Positions 46,483 to 55,611 of a DNA stretch of 64,000 nucleotides are shown one piece after another. The stretch comes from Nocardia panacis (lineage in GTDB: Bacteria; Actinomycetota; Actinomycetes; Mycobacteriales; Mycobacteriaceae): assembly GCF_003598715.1 (NCBI RefSeq), contig NZ_QZFU01000033.1, positions 1 to 64,000 of the forward strand, in the 5' to 3' direction. The translations under genes were made by a program, and so were the position numbers. Below the pieces are notes generated by a model. It was not told the DNA's origin and ran no database searches. It saw only the letters and a program-made list of their open reading frames with translations. The stretch's first letter is position 1. The number at the start of each line of letters is the position of its first letter.

Positions 46483-48765
46483 TCAGCCGCCGAGCGCTTC
46501 GAGCAGCTCGGGTGTGATCGGGACATCGGCGAGCCGGTAGCCCGCCGGGGGCCGTCGGCCCATGAGGTGCCGCACCAGGTGGTCCCAGCGGCGGCGGGTG
46601 ACGTAGTTCTCGCGGCCGAGGAAGCTGTGCTCGACGCCGGGGACGATCAAAAGGTCGAAGTCCCTGTTGGCCTCGATCAACGCGTCGACCAGGCGCATCG
46701 TCAGGTGCGGGGTGACGTTGTCGTCCAGCTCGCCGTGGATCAGCAGGAGCTTGCCGTCGATCCGGTCGGCGAGGCCGATATTGGCGGTGCGCTCGTAGAT
46801 CTCGGGATCCGGTGGGCCATCGTAGGTTTCGGCCCACAGCGCGTGGTAGCAGCGGTTGTCGTGGTTGCCCGCTTCGGCCACGCCGACCTTGTAGAACTCG
46901 GGGTACAGGCCCATCGCCCGGACTGTTGTGAATCCGCCGCCGGACACTCCGAAGATGCCGACACGGTCCAGGTCCAGCCACGGGCGGGTTTCGGCCAGTT
47001 GACGCAGTGCCGCGACGTGGTCGTCCAGCGCGCCCGCGCTGCCCAGATTCCGGTAGGAGTAGTCGTGGAAAGCCTTGTCCCGGCCCGGAGTTCCGCGACC
47101 GTCGATGGCCAGCACCGCGAATCCGAGTCCGGCGGCGGCTTCGGCTCGGATTCCGTAGAAATCCTGTGTGAAGCAGGGCTCGACGCGATGCTTCTGCGGT
47201 CCGGGGTAGGGGTGATCGAGCACCGGATAGCGTTGTGTCTCGTCGAAGCCGTACGGCTTGTACAGCAGGCCGAAGACCGGCGTCACGCCGTCGGCCGCGA
47301 GGGTCCGGATCCGCTCCGGCGGCGTCCACCCGGCGGCGAGCAGCGGTCCGATATCGGCCCGCTCCAGCTCCACCAGCACCGCGCCATCCTGTCCACGCAC
47401 CGTCGTCACCGGCGGTGTGTCCACAATGGACTCCGAGTCGACGAACCACCGGCCGTGCTCGGGTGTGGTGATCACGTGGTCCAGGTCGTCGCCGGTGAGC
47501 CGGGTCAGCGCGCCGCCGTCCAGATCCACCCGCACCAGCGACCGACGGTATGGATCGTCGGCCACCAAGCCGGAGACAACGAGATACGCGACCCGCTCGG
47601 ACTCGTCCACGTGCGCGATGTCCTGCACGGCGAACGAACCTTTGGTGAGCTGCTCGACCAGTTCGCCGTCCTCGTAGCGGTACAGGTGCCCCCAGCCGTC
47701 GCGCTGCGAGTACCACAGGACCTCTCGTCCGCCGGTCAGCACGTGCACGATCGGCCGGTGTGCGATCTCCTGAGTGGCCTCGACGCGCGTGTCGCCGTGC
47801 TCCTCGAGCACTGTGCGCACCGCGCCGGTCGTGGCGTCGAGGGCATGCAGTCGCAGGGTGCGCAGGTCGCGCGGTTGATCCAGGTAGTACGCCGTCCGGC
47901 CGTCACGAGCCCACCACGCCTTGCCGAGGACGATGGGGCTGTACAGCGCGAGCAGGAACGGTTCGGCATCGGCTGCGGTGGCTGTCCGCTCGGCGATATC
48001 GAGCACGAACCACTCGCCGCGCGGAAGGTTCTCGCCGGGAATCGCGTAGCGGTAAGCGTGCAACCGGGGCCTGCTCCCGTCCGACGGTCCGGCCTCGACC
48101 AGAGGCATCCAGGCCAGCTCGCTCTGGTCGACGCGGTGGGTGAGGATGCGCGTTGAATCCGGCGACCACACCAGCACCGGCGGCGCCTCCGACAGTCCGA
48201 GCTTGCCCAGCACGACCCGGTTGCTCGCCGCGTCCGGGTTGGCGGCATAACTCCGGTCCGCGGTGCCGTCGGTGGTGAGCGCGAATTCCGCACCGGTTTC
48301 GACCGAGCGCACCCACACGTCGTGTGCTCGACGGAACGCCACCCACTTCTTGTCCGGTGAGGCCACTTCGAGCGGCGAAGGACTGCGGTGCTGCTGGTCC
48401 TGCGTGCAGGTGTCGGTATCGGGTCGGTACATCCAGTGCGCTCCGAACGCGTCGAAAGCCACTGCGTCGTCGACGAATTCGATCTCCCGCAATGGCAAGG
48501 CGTACGGCTCGACCGGCTGTGTGCTCGCCGCGGCCAGCGCCGCGGCCAGCCGCTCGTGGTCGAACGCGGGTACTCGGGTGCGGGCCGCGACGTCAACCAG
48601 CACGAATTCCCCGCCGCGCGCGGTCTCCACGCGATACCAGAACGTATCCGTGTCGCCGATCCAGCGGGGTTTGATCTTCGCGCGCAGGGCCAGCCGGGGC
48701 CGGTTGTGCAGTAGCAACCGCTCCGCACGGGCGTAGGCCTCGGCGGGCAGTTCTTCGACGGACAT
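46483..48765 (-). CDS. S9-family (DPP IV/acylaminoacyl-type) serine peptidase
   Basis: 760 residues from the ATG at 48765 (MSVEELPAEAYARAERLLLH). An N-terminal beta-propeller (DPP IV N-like) precedes the alpha/beta-hydrolase domain. Catalytic residues: Ser in GVSGGGFTTV (about 607), Asp in GELDDNVTP and His in GVEHSFLG. No signal peptide, so cytoplasmic peptide processing is likely. The frame extends past the start to 48894 but the divergent promoter lies there. Confidence 0.9.
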   Translation of the reverse strand: MSVEELPAEAYARAERLLLHNRPRLALRAKIKPRWIGDTDTFWYRVETARGGEFVLVDVAARTRVPAFDHERLAAALAAASTQPVEPYALPLREIEFVDDAVAFDAFGAHWMYRPDTDTCTQDQQHRSPSPLEVASPDKKWVAFRRAHDVWVRSVETGAEFALTTDGTADRSYAANPDAASNRVVLGKLGLSEAPPVLVWSPDSTRILTHRVDQSELAWMPLVEAGPSDGSRPRLHAYRYAIPGENLPRGEWFVLDIAERTATAADAEPFLLALYSPIVLGKAWWARDGRTAYYLDQPRDLRTLRLHALDATTGAVRTVLEEHGDTRVEATQEIAHRPIVHVLTGGREVLWYSQRDGWGHLYRYEDGELVEQLTKGSFAVQDIAHVDESERVAYLVVSGLVADDPYRRSLVRVDLDGGALTRLTGDDLDHVITTPEHGRWFVDSESIVDTPPVTTVRGQDGAVLVELERADIGPLLAAGWTPPERIRTLAADGVTPVFGLLYKPYGFDETQRYPVLDHPYPGPQKHRVEPCFTQDFYGIRAEAAAGLGFAVLAIDGRGTPGRDKAFHDYSYRNLGSAGALDDHVAALRQLAETRPWLDLDRVGIFGVSGGGFTTVRAMGLYPEFYKVGVAEAGNHDNRCYHALWAETYDGPPDPEIYERTANIGLADRIDGKLLLIHGELDDNVTPHLTMRLVDALIEANRDFDLLIVPGVEHSFLGRENYVTRRRWDHLVRHLMGRRPPAGYRLADVPITPELLEALGG

Positions 48766-48801
48766 GAGGGTCTCCCTCGTATCTACCAACGGTGAGCCAC
48801 C

Positions 48802-48817
48802 GTACAGTACGCCGTAC
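48802..48817. promoter_or_regulatory. Palindromic operator between S9 peptidase and TetR genes
   Basis: GTACAGTACGCCGTAC contains GTACG-C-CGTAC (perfect) overlapping GTAC-A-GTAC. It lies in the 110-base divergent gap and is the best candidate TetR binding site. Confidence 0.65.
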
Positions 48818-48875
48818 ACTATGTTGTTGAATACACTTTGCTGAACATTTCCGAGCGAACGAGACTGGAAGCCGG

Positions 48876-49541
48876 ATGCCGTCGCACAACTCACCGCGCA
48901 CGCGGGCGCCGCGTGGCACCCTCAACCCCGAGCTCATCGTGGACACGGCGATCGACCTGATCGACCGCGACGGGCTCGCCGCACTGAGCACCCGCAGGCT
49001 CGCCGGAGAACTCGCCGTGCGCCCGATGGCGCTCTACACGCACTTCCGCGACAAGGACGCCATCCTGGCCGCGGTGATGACGGAGCTATTGAGCCGGTTC
49101 GAATGGCCCGATCCCGACGTCGAGGACGTCGAATGGCTCCGCCAGGTGATGCGTGCCTACTTCCGCCTGTACACCGCGTATCCGGCGCTGCTGCAACTCG
49201 ATATCCAGTCGACTCAGAAAATCGACGACGTCGAAGCCAAGATCACCGAGCAGCTGTACGGTCGGCTGGCGCGGCTGAACATCGACCACCGCACCGCCAT
49301 CGGCCTGCTGGCGACACTGATCCGGTTCGTACTCGGCTGCGCGACCGTCTATCCCACCCGGCACGCCTGGGACGAGGACCCGCAGCACTGGGAGCGGGTG
49401 CGGCAGGAGTGGGCCCGCCTGCCCGCCGAGGCATACCCCTCCATGCACGCGCTCACCGACGACTTCCCCACCTTCACCCAGTGGGACGTCTTCGAATTCG
49501 GCCTGAACGCCATCCTGGCGCCGCTCACCGAACAGGGCTGA
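48876..49541 (+). CDS. TetR-family repressor
   Basis: 221 residues. The N-terminal helix-turn-helix (LSTRRLAGELAVRPMALYTH) starts near residue 38 and a helical ligand domain follows (WLRQVMRAYFRLYTAYPALL). A TetR_C-like C-terminus closes the frame. Divergent from the S9 peptidase/serine hydrolase pair, which it probably represses. The ligand is unknown. Confidence 0.88.
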   Translation: MPSHNSPRTRAPRGTLNPELIVDTAIDLIDRDGLAALSTRRLAGELAVRPMALYTHFRDKDAILAAVMTELLSRFEWPDPDVEDVEWLRQVMRAYFRLYTAYPALLQLDIQSTQKIDDVEAKITEQLYGRLARLNIDHRTAIGLLATLIRFVLGCATVYPTRHAWDEDPQHWERVRQEWARLPAEAYPSMHALTDDFPTFTQWDVFEFGLNAILAPLTEQG

Positions 49542-49622
49542 AAGCAATTCGCGAGCGCGGCGGAATCGACCATTCGCCGGCTGCGCAAGCTCGTAGTTCG
49601 CTTGGCGGTCGGCCTCCGACGC

Positions 49623-50327
49623 CTAGATTGTTCCGTCTGTCGAGGTGAACACCACGCGGCGGGCGTGTTCCAGGTGTCGCTGCACGAGTTCCTGTGCTCT
49701 CGCTCCGTCGCGGGCGGCGATCGCGGCGGCGATCGCTTGGTGTTCGCCGCGCATCAGATCCAATTCGTCGGGATCCCGGTAGTGCTCGCGCTGGTGCAGT
49801 TCGCCCGCCAGTTCGGCCTGCTGGCGCACCAGTCGTTCCAATACGAAGTTCTGGGTGGCCGCGGCCACCGCGCAGTGGAAGGCGAGATTGTCCTCCCAGG
49901 AGGTCAGGCGGCCCGCCAGCACCGCCAGTGTCTGTGCCTGCTCGGCGGTTCGACGGTCGCAGGCGAGTGCGGCCACCCGCACCTCGATCAGGGTCCGGGC
50001 CTCCAGTACATCCGCGATCGAGGCGACCTCCACGGCCGCGCGGGCGCCCAGTCCGTCGTTCCGGGGCTCGGTGGTCTCCCGCAAATAGCGGCCCGATCCC
50101 TGCACTGTGCGCAGCAGGCCACGTTCTTCGAGCACACCGAACGCCTGACGCAGCACATTGCGGCTCACCCCGAACAGCTCCGCCAGCTCTCGCTCGGTCG
50201 GCAACGCCTGACCGGGCCGTATCCCACGGGCCTCCACCAGTTCCAGCAGGCCGTCCACCACGGCTTCGTACCGCCTCGGCGCATGCGGAACCAGCAATCT
50301 CGACGTCTCCCGCGTGGTTGAGACCAC
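49623..50327 (-). CDS. FadR-type GntR-family repressor
   Basis: 234 residues from a GTG at 50327 with GGAGGTG 6 bases upstream. The winged helix (LPTERELAELFGVSRNVLRQ) is followed by an all-helical FCD domain (DVLEARTLIEVRVAALACDR, HCAVAAATQNFVLERL, GEHQAIAAAIAARDGARAQE) with histidines that may bind a metal. It is divergent from the enolase-superfamily operon, with palindromes in the gap. Confidence 0.88.
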   Translation of the reverse strand: MVSTTRETSRLLVPHAPRRYEAVVDGLLELVEARGIRPGQALPTERELAELFGVSRNVLRQAFGVLEERGLLRTVQGSGRYLRETTEPRNDGLGARAAVEVASIADVLEARTLIEVRVAALACDRRTAEQAQTLAVLAGRLTSWEDNLAFHCAVAAATQNFVLERLVRQQAELAGELHQREHYRDPDELDLMRGEHQAIAAAIAARDGARAQELVQRHLEHARRVVFTSTDGTI

Positions 50328-50344
50328 TGCGCCCACCTCCGAAC

Positions 50345-50359
50345 ATTGGGAATACCAAT
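50345..50359. promoter_or_regulatory. GntR-type operator 1
   Basis: ATTGG-GAATA-CCAAT, perfect inverted repeat immediately upstream of the GntR gene's ribosome-binding site. Confidence 0.75.
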
Positions 50360-50451
50360 TTACCGTTCGGTCGAGCATTCTGTCACGTCAACACGTCCTG
50401 CTCCATCAACGCTGAGGGATGGCGGACCAATTTGACTCAGATGTGGACTTG

Positions 50452-50462
50452 TGGGTGACCCA
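50452..50462. promoter_or_regulatory. Palindrome upstream of the enolase-superfamily gene
   Basis: TGGGT-G-ACCCA, perfect, about 64 bases before the start at 50526. It may be a second GntR site or part of the promoter. Confidence 0.6.
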
Positions 50463-50525
50463 TTTGTATATTCGAAGACGCCCGCACCTGCCCGTCCTCG
50501 GGGCAAGAAGGAGCACGACACCGCC

Positions 50526-51638
50526 ATGAAGATTCAGTCCGTGGAGGCCGTCCCACTCACCGTGTCGTTCAGGACGGCCTTCCGGTTCGGGACCACTGAC
50601 CGCACCACTTCACCCAACGTCGTGGTGATCATCCGCAGCGACGACGGTGTGGCCGGATACGGTGAGGCATGCCCGGTGCCCGCGTTCACCGGTGAGACCC
50701 AGAAGTCCGTCGTGGAACTCGTCGAGCAGCGCGTCGCCCCGACACTGATCGGCAAGGACCCGGGGAATCGGGTTCGACTGCTGGGCGATCTCGAGCGTGT
50801 CGTGAGATCCGCACCGTTCACGGTGGCCGCCGTTGATACCGCCCTGCTGGATCTGCTCGGCCGGGCACTGCAGGTGCCTGTCCACACACTTCTCGGCGGG
50901 GCGTGCCGCGACCGCACCGAGGTGCACGGGTCCGTCGGCTGGGACGAGGACCCGGCGAAGATGGTGGAGACCGCGGTTGCGCAGAGCCAGACCTACCGGT
51001 GGCTCAAGCTCTACGCAGGCCGGGGCGAGATCGATGCCGACCTGGACAGACTGCGGGCCGTACGCGACGCGGTCGGCCCCGATATCGAACTGTTCGTCGA
51101 TATCAACGGCATGTGGACACCCAGCGACCTGGTGCGCGCACTTCCACGGGTCGGCGAGATCGGGCTCGCCATGCTGGAACAGCCGCTGCCCCCTGCCGCC
51201 GCCGCATTCCAACACCAGCTCGTCGGCGACTTGCGCATCGACATCGCCGCCGACGAAGCCGTGCGCACGGTGTCCGACGCGGCCAGGGTGGCCCGTGAGC
51301 GCACCGCCACCGTGATCAACGTCGGGCACGCCAAACTCGGCGGACCCACAGCGGCCTTGCAGGCGGCGCAGATCGCGGCGGGCAGCGGTGTGGGAGTGAT
51401 GGTCGGCAGCGTCATCGAGATGGGTATCGCCACCGCCATGGGTCTGCAACTAGCCGCCGCTCTTCCCCGACTGGGCTACCCGTCCTACCTGATGGGACCG
51501 CTGAAATACCGGCAGCAGATCACCGAGCCGCAGATCGAGGTTCTCGACGGGCACATAGCGGTCCCGCGGGGTCCCGGCCTCGGTGTCACCGTCGATGAGA
51601 ACGAGCTGCGGCGCCTGGACGCGCGCGCACGCTCGTGA
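50526..51638 (+). CDS. Enolase-superfamily (mandelate racemase/MLE) enzyme
   Basis: 370 residues from the ATG at 50526. The capping domain (YGEACPVPAFTGET) and TIM barrel are clear. Metal ligands are D (ELFVDINGMW), E (AMLEQPLP) and D (IAADEAV); a general-acid/base Lys follows (NVGHAKLGG). On strand 2 the usual KxK pair is WLKLYAG, so the second lysine is Tyr, which should restrict the stereochemistry of proton abstraction. It could be a cycloisomerase, epimerase or dehydratase; substrate unknown. First gene of the GntR-controlled operon. Confidence 0.88.
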   Translation: MKIQSVEAVPLTVSFRTAFRFGTTDRTTSPNVVVIIRSDDGVAGYGEACPVPAFTGETQKSVVELVEQRVAPTLIGKDPGNRVRLLGDLERVVRSAPFTVAAVDTALLDLLGRALQVPVHTLLGGACRDRTEVHGSVGWDEDPAKMVETAVAQSQTYRWLKLYAGRGEIDADLDRLRAVRDAVGPDIELFVDINGMWTPSDLVRALPRVGEIGLAMLEQPLPPAAAAFQHQLVGDLRIDIAADEAVRTVSDAARVARERTATVINVGHAKLGGPTAALQAAQIAAGSGVGVMVGSVIEMGIATAMGLQLAAALPRLGYPSYLMGPLKYRQQITEPQIEVLDGHIAVPRGPGLGVTVDENELRRLDARARS

Positions 51639-51679
51639 GCAGGCAACAACCCAGAACCACCAGCAGGAGAATCCTCCCG

Positions 51680-52972
51680 ATGAGTTTGCCAACCACCGTC
51701 GATGTCATTGTCATCGGTAGCGGAATCACCGGCGCCGCGACTGCCGCCGCGGCCGCGGCGCGCGGAGCTTCGGTCGTCCTGCTCGACAAGGAACAAGGAC
51801 CCGCGCGGGAAGGATCGGGACGGGCGCAGGGCTCGCTACGAGTCCAGGGCCGCCACCGCGCCGAATTCCCGCTGGCACGGGAGGCGCTCGAGCTGTGGAC
51901 CGAGGCGGCGGCCGAAAGCGATTTCGAACTGGTCACCGGCGGCAATCTCTACTTCCACACCCGCCATGAGGAGTTGCCCCTCCTGAGCGACCTGGTCATC
52001 GAAGCGCACCGAGCCGGACTCACCGAGGTCCGGTTGCTCGACGCGGCCGCGACCCGCCGGATCATCCCGTGCGCCACCGGGCCATTCCTCGGAGCCATGT
52101 GGAGTCCCCTCGACGCCCAATGCCGGCCGGACAAGGGCACCGAACACTATGTTCGCCGCGCCGAGCGCGCAGGCGCCCGCATCGCGTACGGCATCAAGGT
52201 CACCGAACTCCTCGAGGCAGGCGGCTCGATCACCGGTGTGAACACCACCGATGGGCCGATCCGGGCGGGCGCGGTGGTCGTCGCCGCCGGTGTCTGGACC
52301 CCGTACCTCGTCAAGACCGTCGGGCTCGATGTACCGATCATGCCGGTCGTCATGTCAGAGCTGGAAACCGATCCGGTCGAACCCCTGTTCACCCAGACCA
52401 TCCGCGCGTTCGGATTCGGCGCGCGGCAACGTCCCGGCGGCCAGGTGGTGGTCAGCGCGGGCCTCAACGCGAAGGTCTCCCACGGCGTCTCGCTGGCGGA
52501 CTTCCACGGACTGCGCTACTGGTTGCCGCGTGCCGTTGCGTTTCGCAAGAACACCAAGCTCCGCCTGGATACCAAGCGCATTCTCGAGCAGATCCGCCAC
52601 CGCTCCACGTTGGATACGGCCCTGGTGCCTGCGATTTCGCCCGAACCGCCGGTCGACAAGCCCGTCGTGCATACCGCATTGTCCCGGCTATCCACCGTGA
52701 TCCCGCGACTCCGGAACGCGAAGATCTCCCGCTACTGGGGCGGCGTAGTCGACATGACCCCCGACGGGCTACCGGTCATCGACGGTCACGCTGGACCCAA
52801 GGGCCTTGTCGTCATCACCGGCCTGTCCGGCCACGGCTTCACCCTCGGCCCGGTCCTCGGTGAGATCGCCGCCGACCTGTCCCTGGACGGTCATACCGAG
52901 CGGTCCATCGAGTCGTTCCGACTCTCGCGCTTCACCGATGCTCCGGTCGGCACCCCCGAAATGATGATCTGA
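51680..52972 (+). CDS. FAD-dependent amine/amino-acid oxidase (DAO family)
   Basis: 430 residues from the ATG at 51680 (MSLPTTVDVIVIGSGITGAA). FAD motif VIGSGITGAATAAAAAARGA at the N-terminus, substrate-domain strands, and the C-terminal GLVVITGLSGHGFTLGPVLG that contacts FAD. It likely oxidises a secondary amine or D-amino-type substrate. It starts 41 bases after the enolase-superfamily gene, so both belong to one catabolic operon. Confidence 0.9.
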   Translation: MSLPTTVDVIVIGSGITGAATAAAAAARGASVVLLDKEQGPAREGSGRAQGSLRVQGRHRAEFPLAREALELWTEAAAESDFELVTGGNLYFHTRHEELPLLSDLVIEAHRAGLTEVRLLDAAATRRIIPCATGPFLGAMWSPLDAQCRPDKGTEHYVRRAERAGARIAYGIKVTELLEAGGSITGVNTTDGPIRAGAVVVAAGVWTPYLVKTVGLDVPIMPVVMSELETDPVEPLFTQTIRAFGFGARQRPGGQVVVSAGLNAKVSHGVSLADFHGLRYWLPRAVAFRKNTKLRLDTKRILEQIRHRSTLDTALVPAISPEPPVDKPVVHTALSRLSTVIPRLRNAKISRYWGGVVDMTPDGLPVIDGHAGPKGLVVITGLSGHGFTLGPVLGEIAADLSLDGHTERSIESFRLSRFTDAPVGTPEMMI

Positions 52973-53047
52973 CCTCGCGGGGCGCCCTCGCTCTCGCCGG
53001 ACGCGCCGACCTGAATGCCGACCGCACACAGACAAGGACCGTGACCG

Positions 53048-54679
53048 ATGACCGAGAAGGTCGCGCACGAACTCGCCCAGCTGATCGCGGAATTCTGGGA
53101 CTGGCGCATCCGTACCCAACCCGACTCCTACGACGATGTCCCACGGGTGGAGCGGCCTGCGGACTGGGTCGCGGACTGGTCGCCCGACGCGATCGCCGAC
53201 CGCCGACGGCGACTCGGCGAATTCGCCGGCCGCCACAGGGCAATCGACCTGACCGGTGCACCCCTCGCGATTCAGATCGACGGTCGACTCCTGGGGTCCG
53301 CGCTGGCCAAGGTCCACTGGGAACTGGAGCTTCTGCGCAACTGGCAGCGCAACGCCTGCTTCTACCTCGACCAGGCCCTGGTGCCCCTGTACACCCTGCT
53401 GCTGGCGCCGCCGCCCTTCGAAGAGGGGCGCGCGGCCGCGATCCTTCGCCAGTTGCGGCAAGTCCCCGAGACGCTGCGGCACGCGCGAACCAACTTGACC
53501 GAACAGGCCGCCGCGCCGTTCGCCGCCTACGCGGGGCGACTGCTCGCAGATGGCCCCCGCAGTCTGACGCAGGCGCTGGCGGCGCTGGCTCCGCTGCTGC
53601 CCGCGCCCTTCGCCGCGGATCTCCCCGGCCTTGCCGAGGCCGCCGCCGGACATCTGGCGGCCTTCCGTGACTGGCTCGGCGGTCGGACATTCACCGGTGC
53701 GACAGCAGTCGGCGGCGAAGCCCTTGCTTTCTACCTGCACCGTGTCGCGCTCGTCCCGTACACGCCCGAGCAGATGCGCCAGTATGCGCGCGTCGAGTTC
53801 CAGCGCGCCGTACTGACCGAGGCGAGCTGGCGCCGCCGCGCGGCCGGCGGTGCCGCTCCTGTCGCGGATGCCTTCTACATCGACCGACAGCACATCTTGG
53901 AGGCCGACGTGCGCCGCTTCTATGCCGAACGCGGTCTGCTGCGGTTGCCGAACACGTTGCGTCGCTACCGTTTCGCCGCCATGCCGCCCTACGTGGCGCC
54001 ACTGACCTGGCTGGGGGTGCCCCACTACCTCTCCTCGCAGGCACGCCCGGATGAGGACGCACTGCGTTATGTGCGCGCCCCGGAACCTGGCCTGTCCTAC
54101 TTCCAGCAGGCCAAGATCCTCGACCCGCGCACCGGCATCGTCCACGAAGGGGTTCATGCTCACCAACTGGCCTTGTCCTGGCAGCACCCGAACCCGGCCC
54201 GCCGGTACTTCTACGACTCGCTGCCCAACGAAGGCATCGCGTTCTACAACGAAGAGTTGATGCTCTTGTCCGGACTGTTCGACGACACACCCGCCAGTGG
54301 CGTCTTCCTCGCCAACTCGATGCGGCTGCGCGCCCTGCGGGTCGATATCGACCTCGGCCTGTCCCTGGGTGAGATCACCCTGGACGACGCCGCCGCTCTG
54401 CTGGCCGAGACCGTACCGATGGATCGCGCCACGGCCAGGGAAGAAGCCGCGCTCTTCGCCGCCACCCCCGCCCAGGGCCTCAGCTACCAGATCGGTAAGA
54501 GGCAGATTCTGGACCTCCTCGCCACCGCCCACAGTCGGTACGATCATGTGGATCTGCAGGAGTTCCACTACCGGCTCTGGTGCGAAGGCAACGTCCCCTT
54601 GGCCCTCCAGCGCTGGGAACTCCTCGGCCTGCGCGATCACCTCGACCAAGCCGACCGCTTGGCCGCGCGGTCCAGTTGA
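53048..54679 (+). CDS. DUF885-family putative metallopeptidase
   Basis: 543 residues. All-helical N-terminal half, then a metal-site pair: HEGVHAHQ (about residue 365) and EGIAFYNEE (about 398), matching the HEGxPGHH...EGWA pattern of DUF885 with changes. The family is thought to hydrolyse peptides or amides with zinc. Third gene of the operon, separated by 75 bases from the oxidase. Complete. Confidence 0.85.
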   Translation: MTEKVAHELAQLIAEFWDWRIRTQPDSYDDVPRVERPADWVADWSPDAIADRRRRLGEFAGRHRAIDLTGAPLAIQIDGRLLGSALAKVHWELELLRNWQRNACFYLDQALVPLYTLLLAPPPFEEGRAAAILRQLRQVPETLRHARTNLTEQAAAPFAAYAGRLLADGPRSLTQALAALAPLLPAPFAADLPGLAEAAAGHLAAFRDWLGGRTFTGATAVGGEALAFYLHRVALVPYTPEQMRQYARVEFQRAVLTEASWRRRAAGGAAPVADAFYIDRQHILEADVRRFYAERGLLRLPNTLRRYRFAAMPPYVAPLTWLGVPHYLSSQARPDEDALRYVRAPEPGLSYFQQAKILDPRTGIVHEGVHAHQLALSWQHPNPARRYFYDSLPNEGIAFYNEELMLLSGLFDDTPASGVFLANSMRLRALRVDIDLGLSLGEITLDDAAALLAETVPMDRATAREEAALFAATPAQGLSYQIGKRQILDLLATAHSRYDHVDLQEFHYRLWCEGNVPLALQRWELLGLRDHLDQADRLAARSS

Positions 54680-54694
54680 CCAGGGGGAGCTGCA

Positions 54695-55600
54695 ATGCTC
54701 GAAGCACGGCGGCTGCACATTCTGCGTGCGGTGTCCGACCACGGCACGGTGACCTCCGCTGCCGCCGCGCTGTATCTCACGCCTTCGGCCGTTTCCCAGC
54801 AGCTCGCCGCGCTGGAGCGGGAGACCGGCCACCGGCTCGTCGAGCGCAGCGCCCGCGGTGTGCGCCTCACGCCCGCCGGGGAGATCCTGGTGCGCCACAC
54901 CAACGCCATCCTCGCCCAGTTGGAGCGAGCCGAGGCCGAACTCGTCGCGCACAACTCGGGCACCGAGGGGAGGGTCACCGTCGCGTCCTTCGCGACCGGC
55001 ATCGGCCTGGTCGTCGCCCCCGCCCTGGCGCGCCTCGCCCGGACGGCGCCCCGGATCCGGGTCCGCGTGCACGACGCCGAGGGCGACGCGAGTCTGCCGA
55101 TGGTGATGGACCGGCAGGTCGATGTGGCGGTCGCCGTCGAATACCGGGGCGCGCCGGACGCGGATGACGCCCGGCTGACCCGTGTCCCGCTGTATGTGGA
55201 GCCTTTCGACGCCGTCGTCCCCGTCACGCACCGGCTCGCCGACGCCGATAGGGTGCCGCTGGCGGAGTTGGCCGGGGATCCCTGGATCGGCCCCTACCCC
55301 GGCAATCCGTGCCATGACGTGGTGATCCTGGCCTGTGAGGCCGCCGGTTTCCGGCCGGGTCTGGAGCACTATTCCGACGATTTCCGCGCGGTGGTGGCGC
55401 TCGCCGCGGCGGGTGCGGGCGTGGCTCTGGTGCCTCGGTCGGCACTGCGCGATATGGACCTCAGCCGGGTCGTGGTCCGCCCGATCGACGGGGCCGCGCC
55501 GACCCGTAGGGTCTTCGCGGCGGTGCGCTGCGGGTCGGAGGATCACCCACTCATCCGGCTGACGCTGGACGCGCTGGGTCGGGCCGCGCCGGTCGGGTAG
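54695..55600 (+). CDS. LysR-family regulator
   Basis: 301 residues; N-terminal winged helix (ASAALYLTPSAVSQQLAALE pattern near residue 22), effector domain through residue 300. Only 15 bases after the DUF885 gene, so it is the fourth gene of the operon and probably co-regulates the pathway. It ends 11 bases before the converging kbl gene. Confidence 0.9.
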   Translation: MLEARRLHILRAVSDHGTVTSAAAALYLTPSAVSQQLAALERETGHRLVERSARGVRLTPAGEILVRHTNAILAQLERAEAELVAHNSGTEGRVTVASFATGIGLVVAPALARLARTAPRIRVRVHDAEGDASLPMVMDRQVDVAVAVEYRGAPDADDARLTRVPLYVEPFDAVVPVTHRLADADRVPLAELAGDPWIGPYPGNPCHDVVILACEAAGFRPGLEHYSDDFRAVVALAAAGAGVALVPRSALRDMDLSRVVVRPIDGAAPTRRVFAAVRCGSEDHPLIRLTLDALGRAAPVG

Positions 55601-55611
55601 GGATCGCGGGT

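Noticed and set aside
45093..46526. 477-codon alternative minus frame over the serine hydrolase
   Set aside because: Low-complexity RRRG sequence in the wrong phase; the real frame holds SxxK, YxN and HxG.
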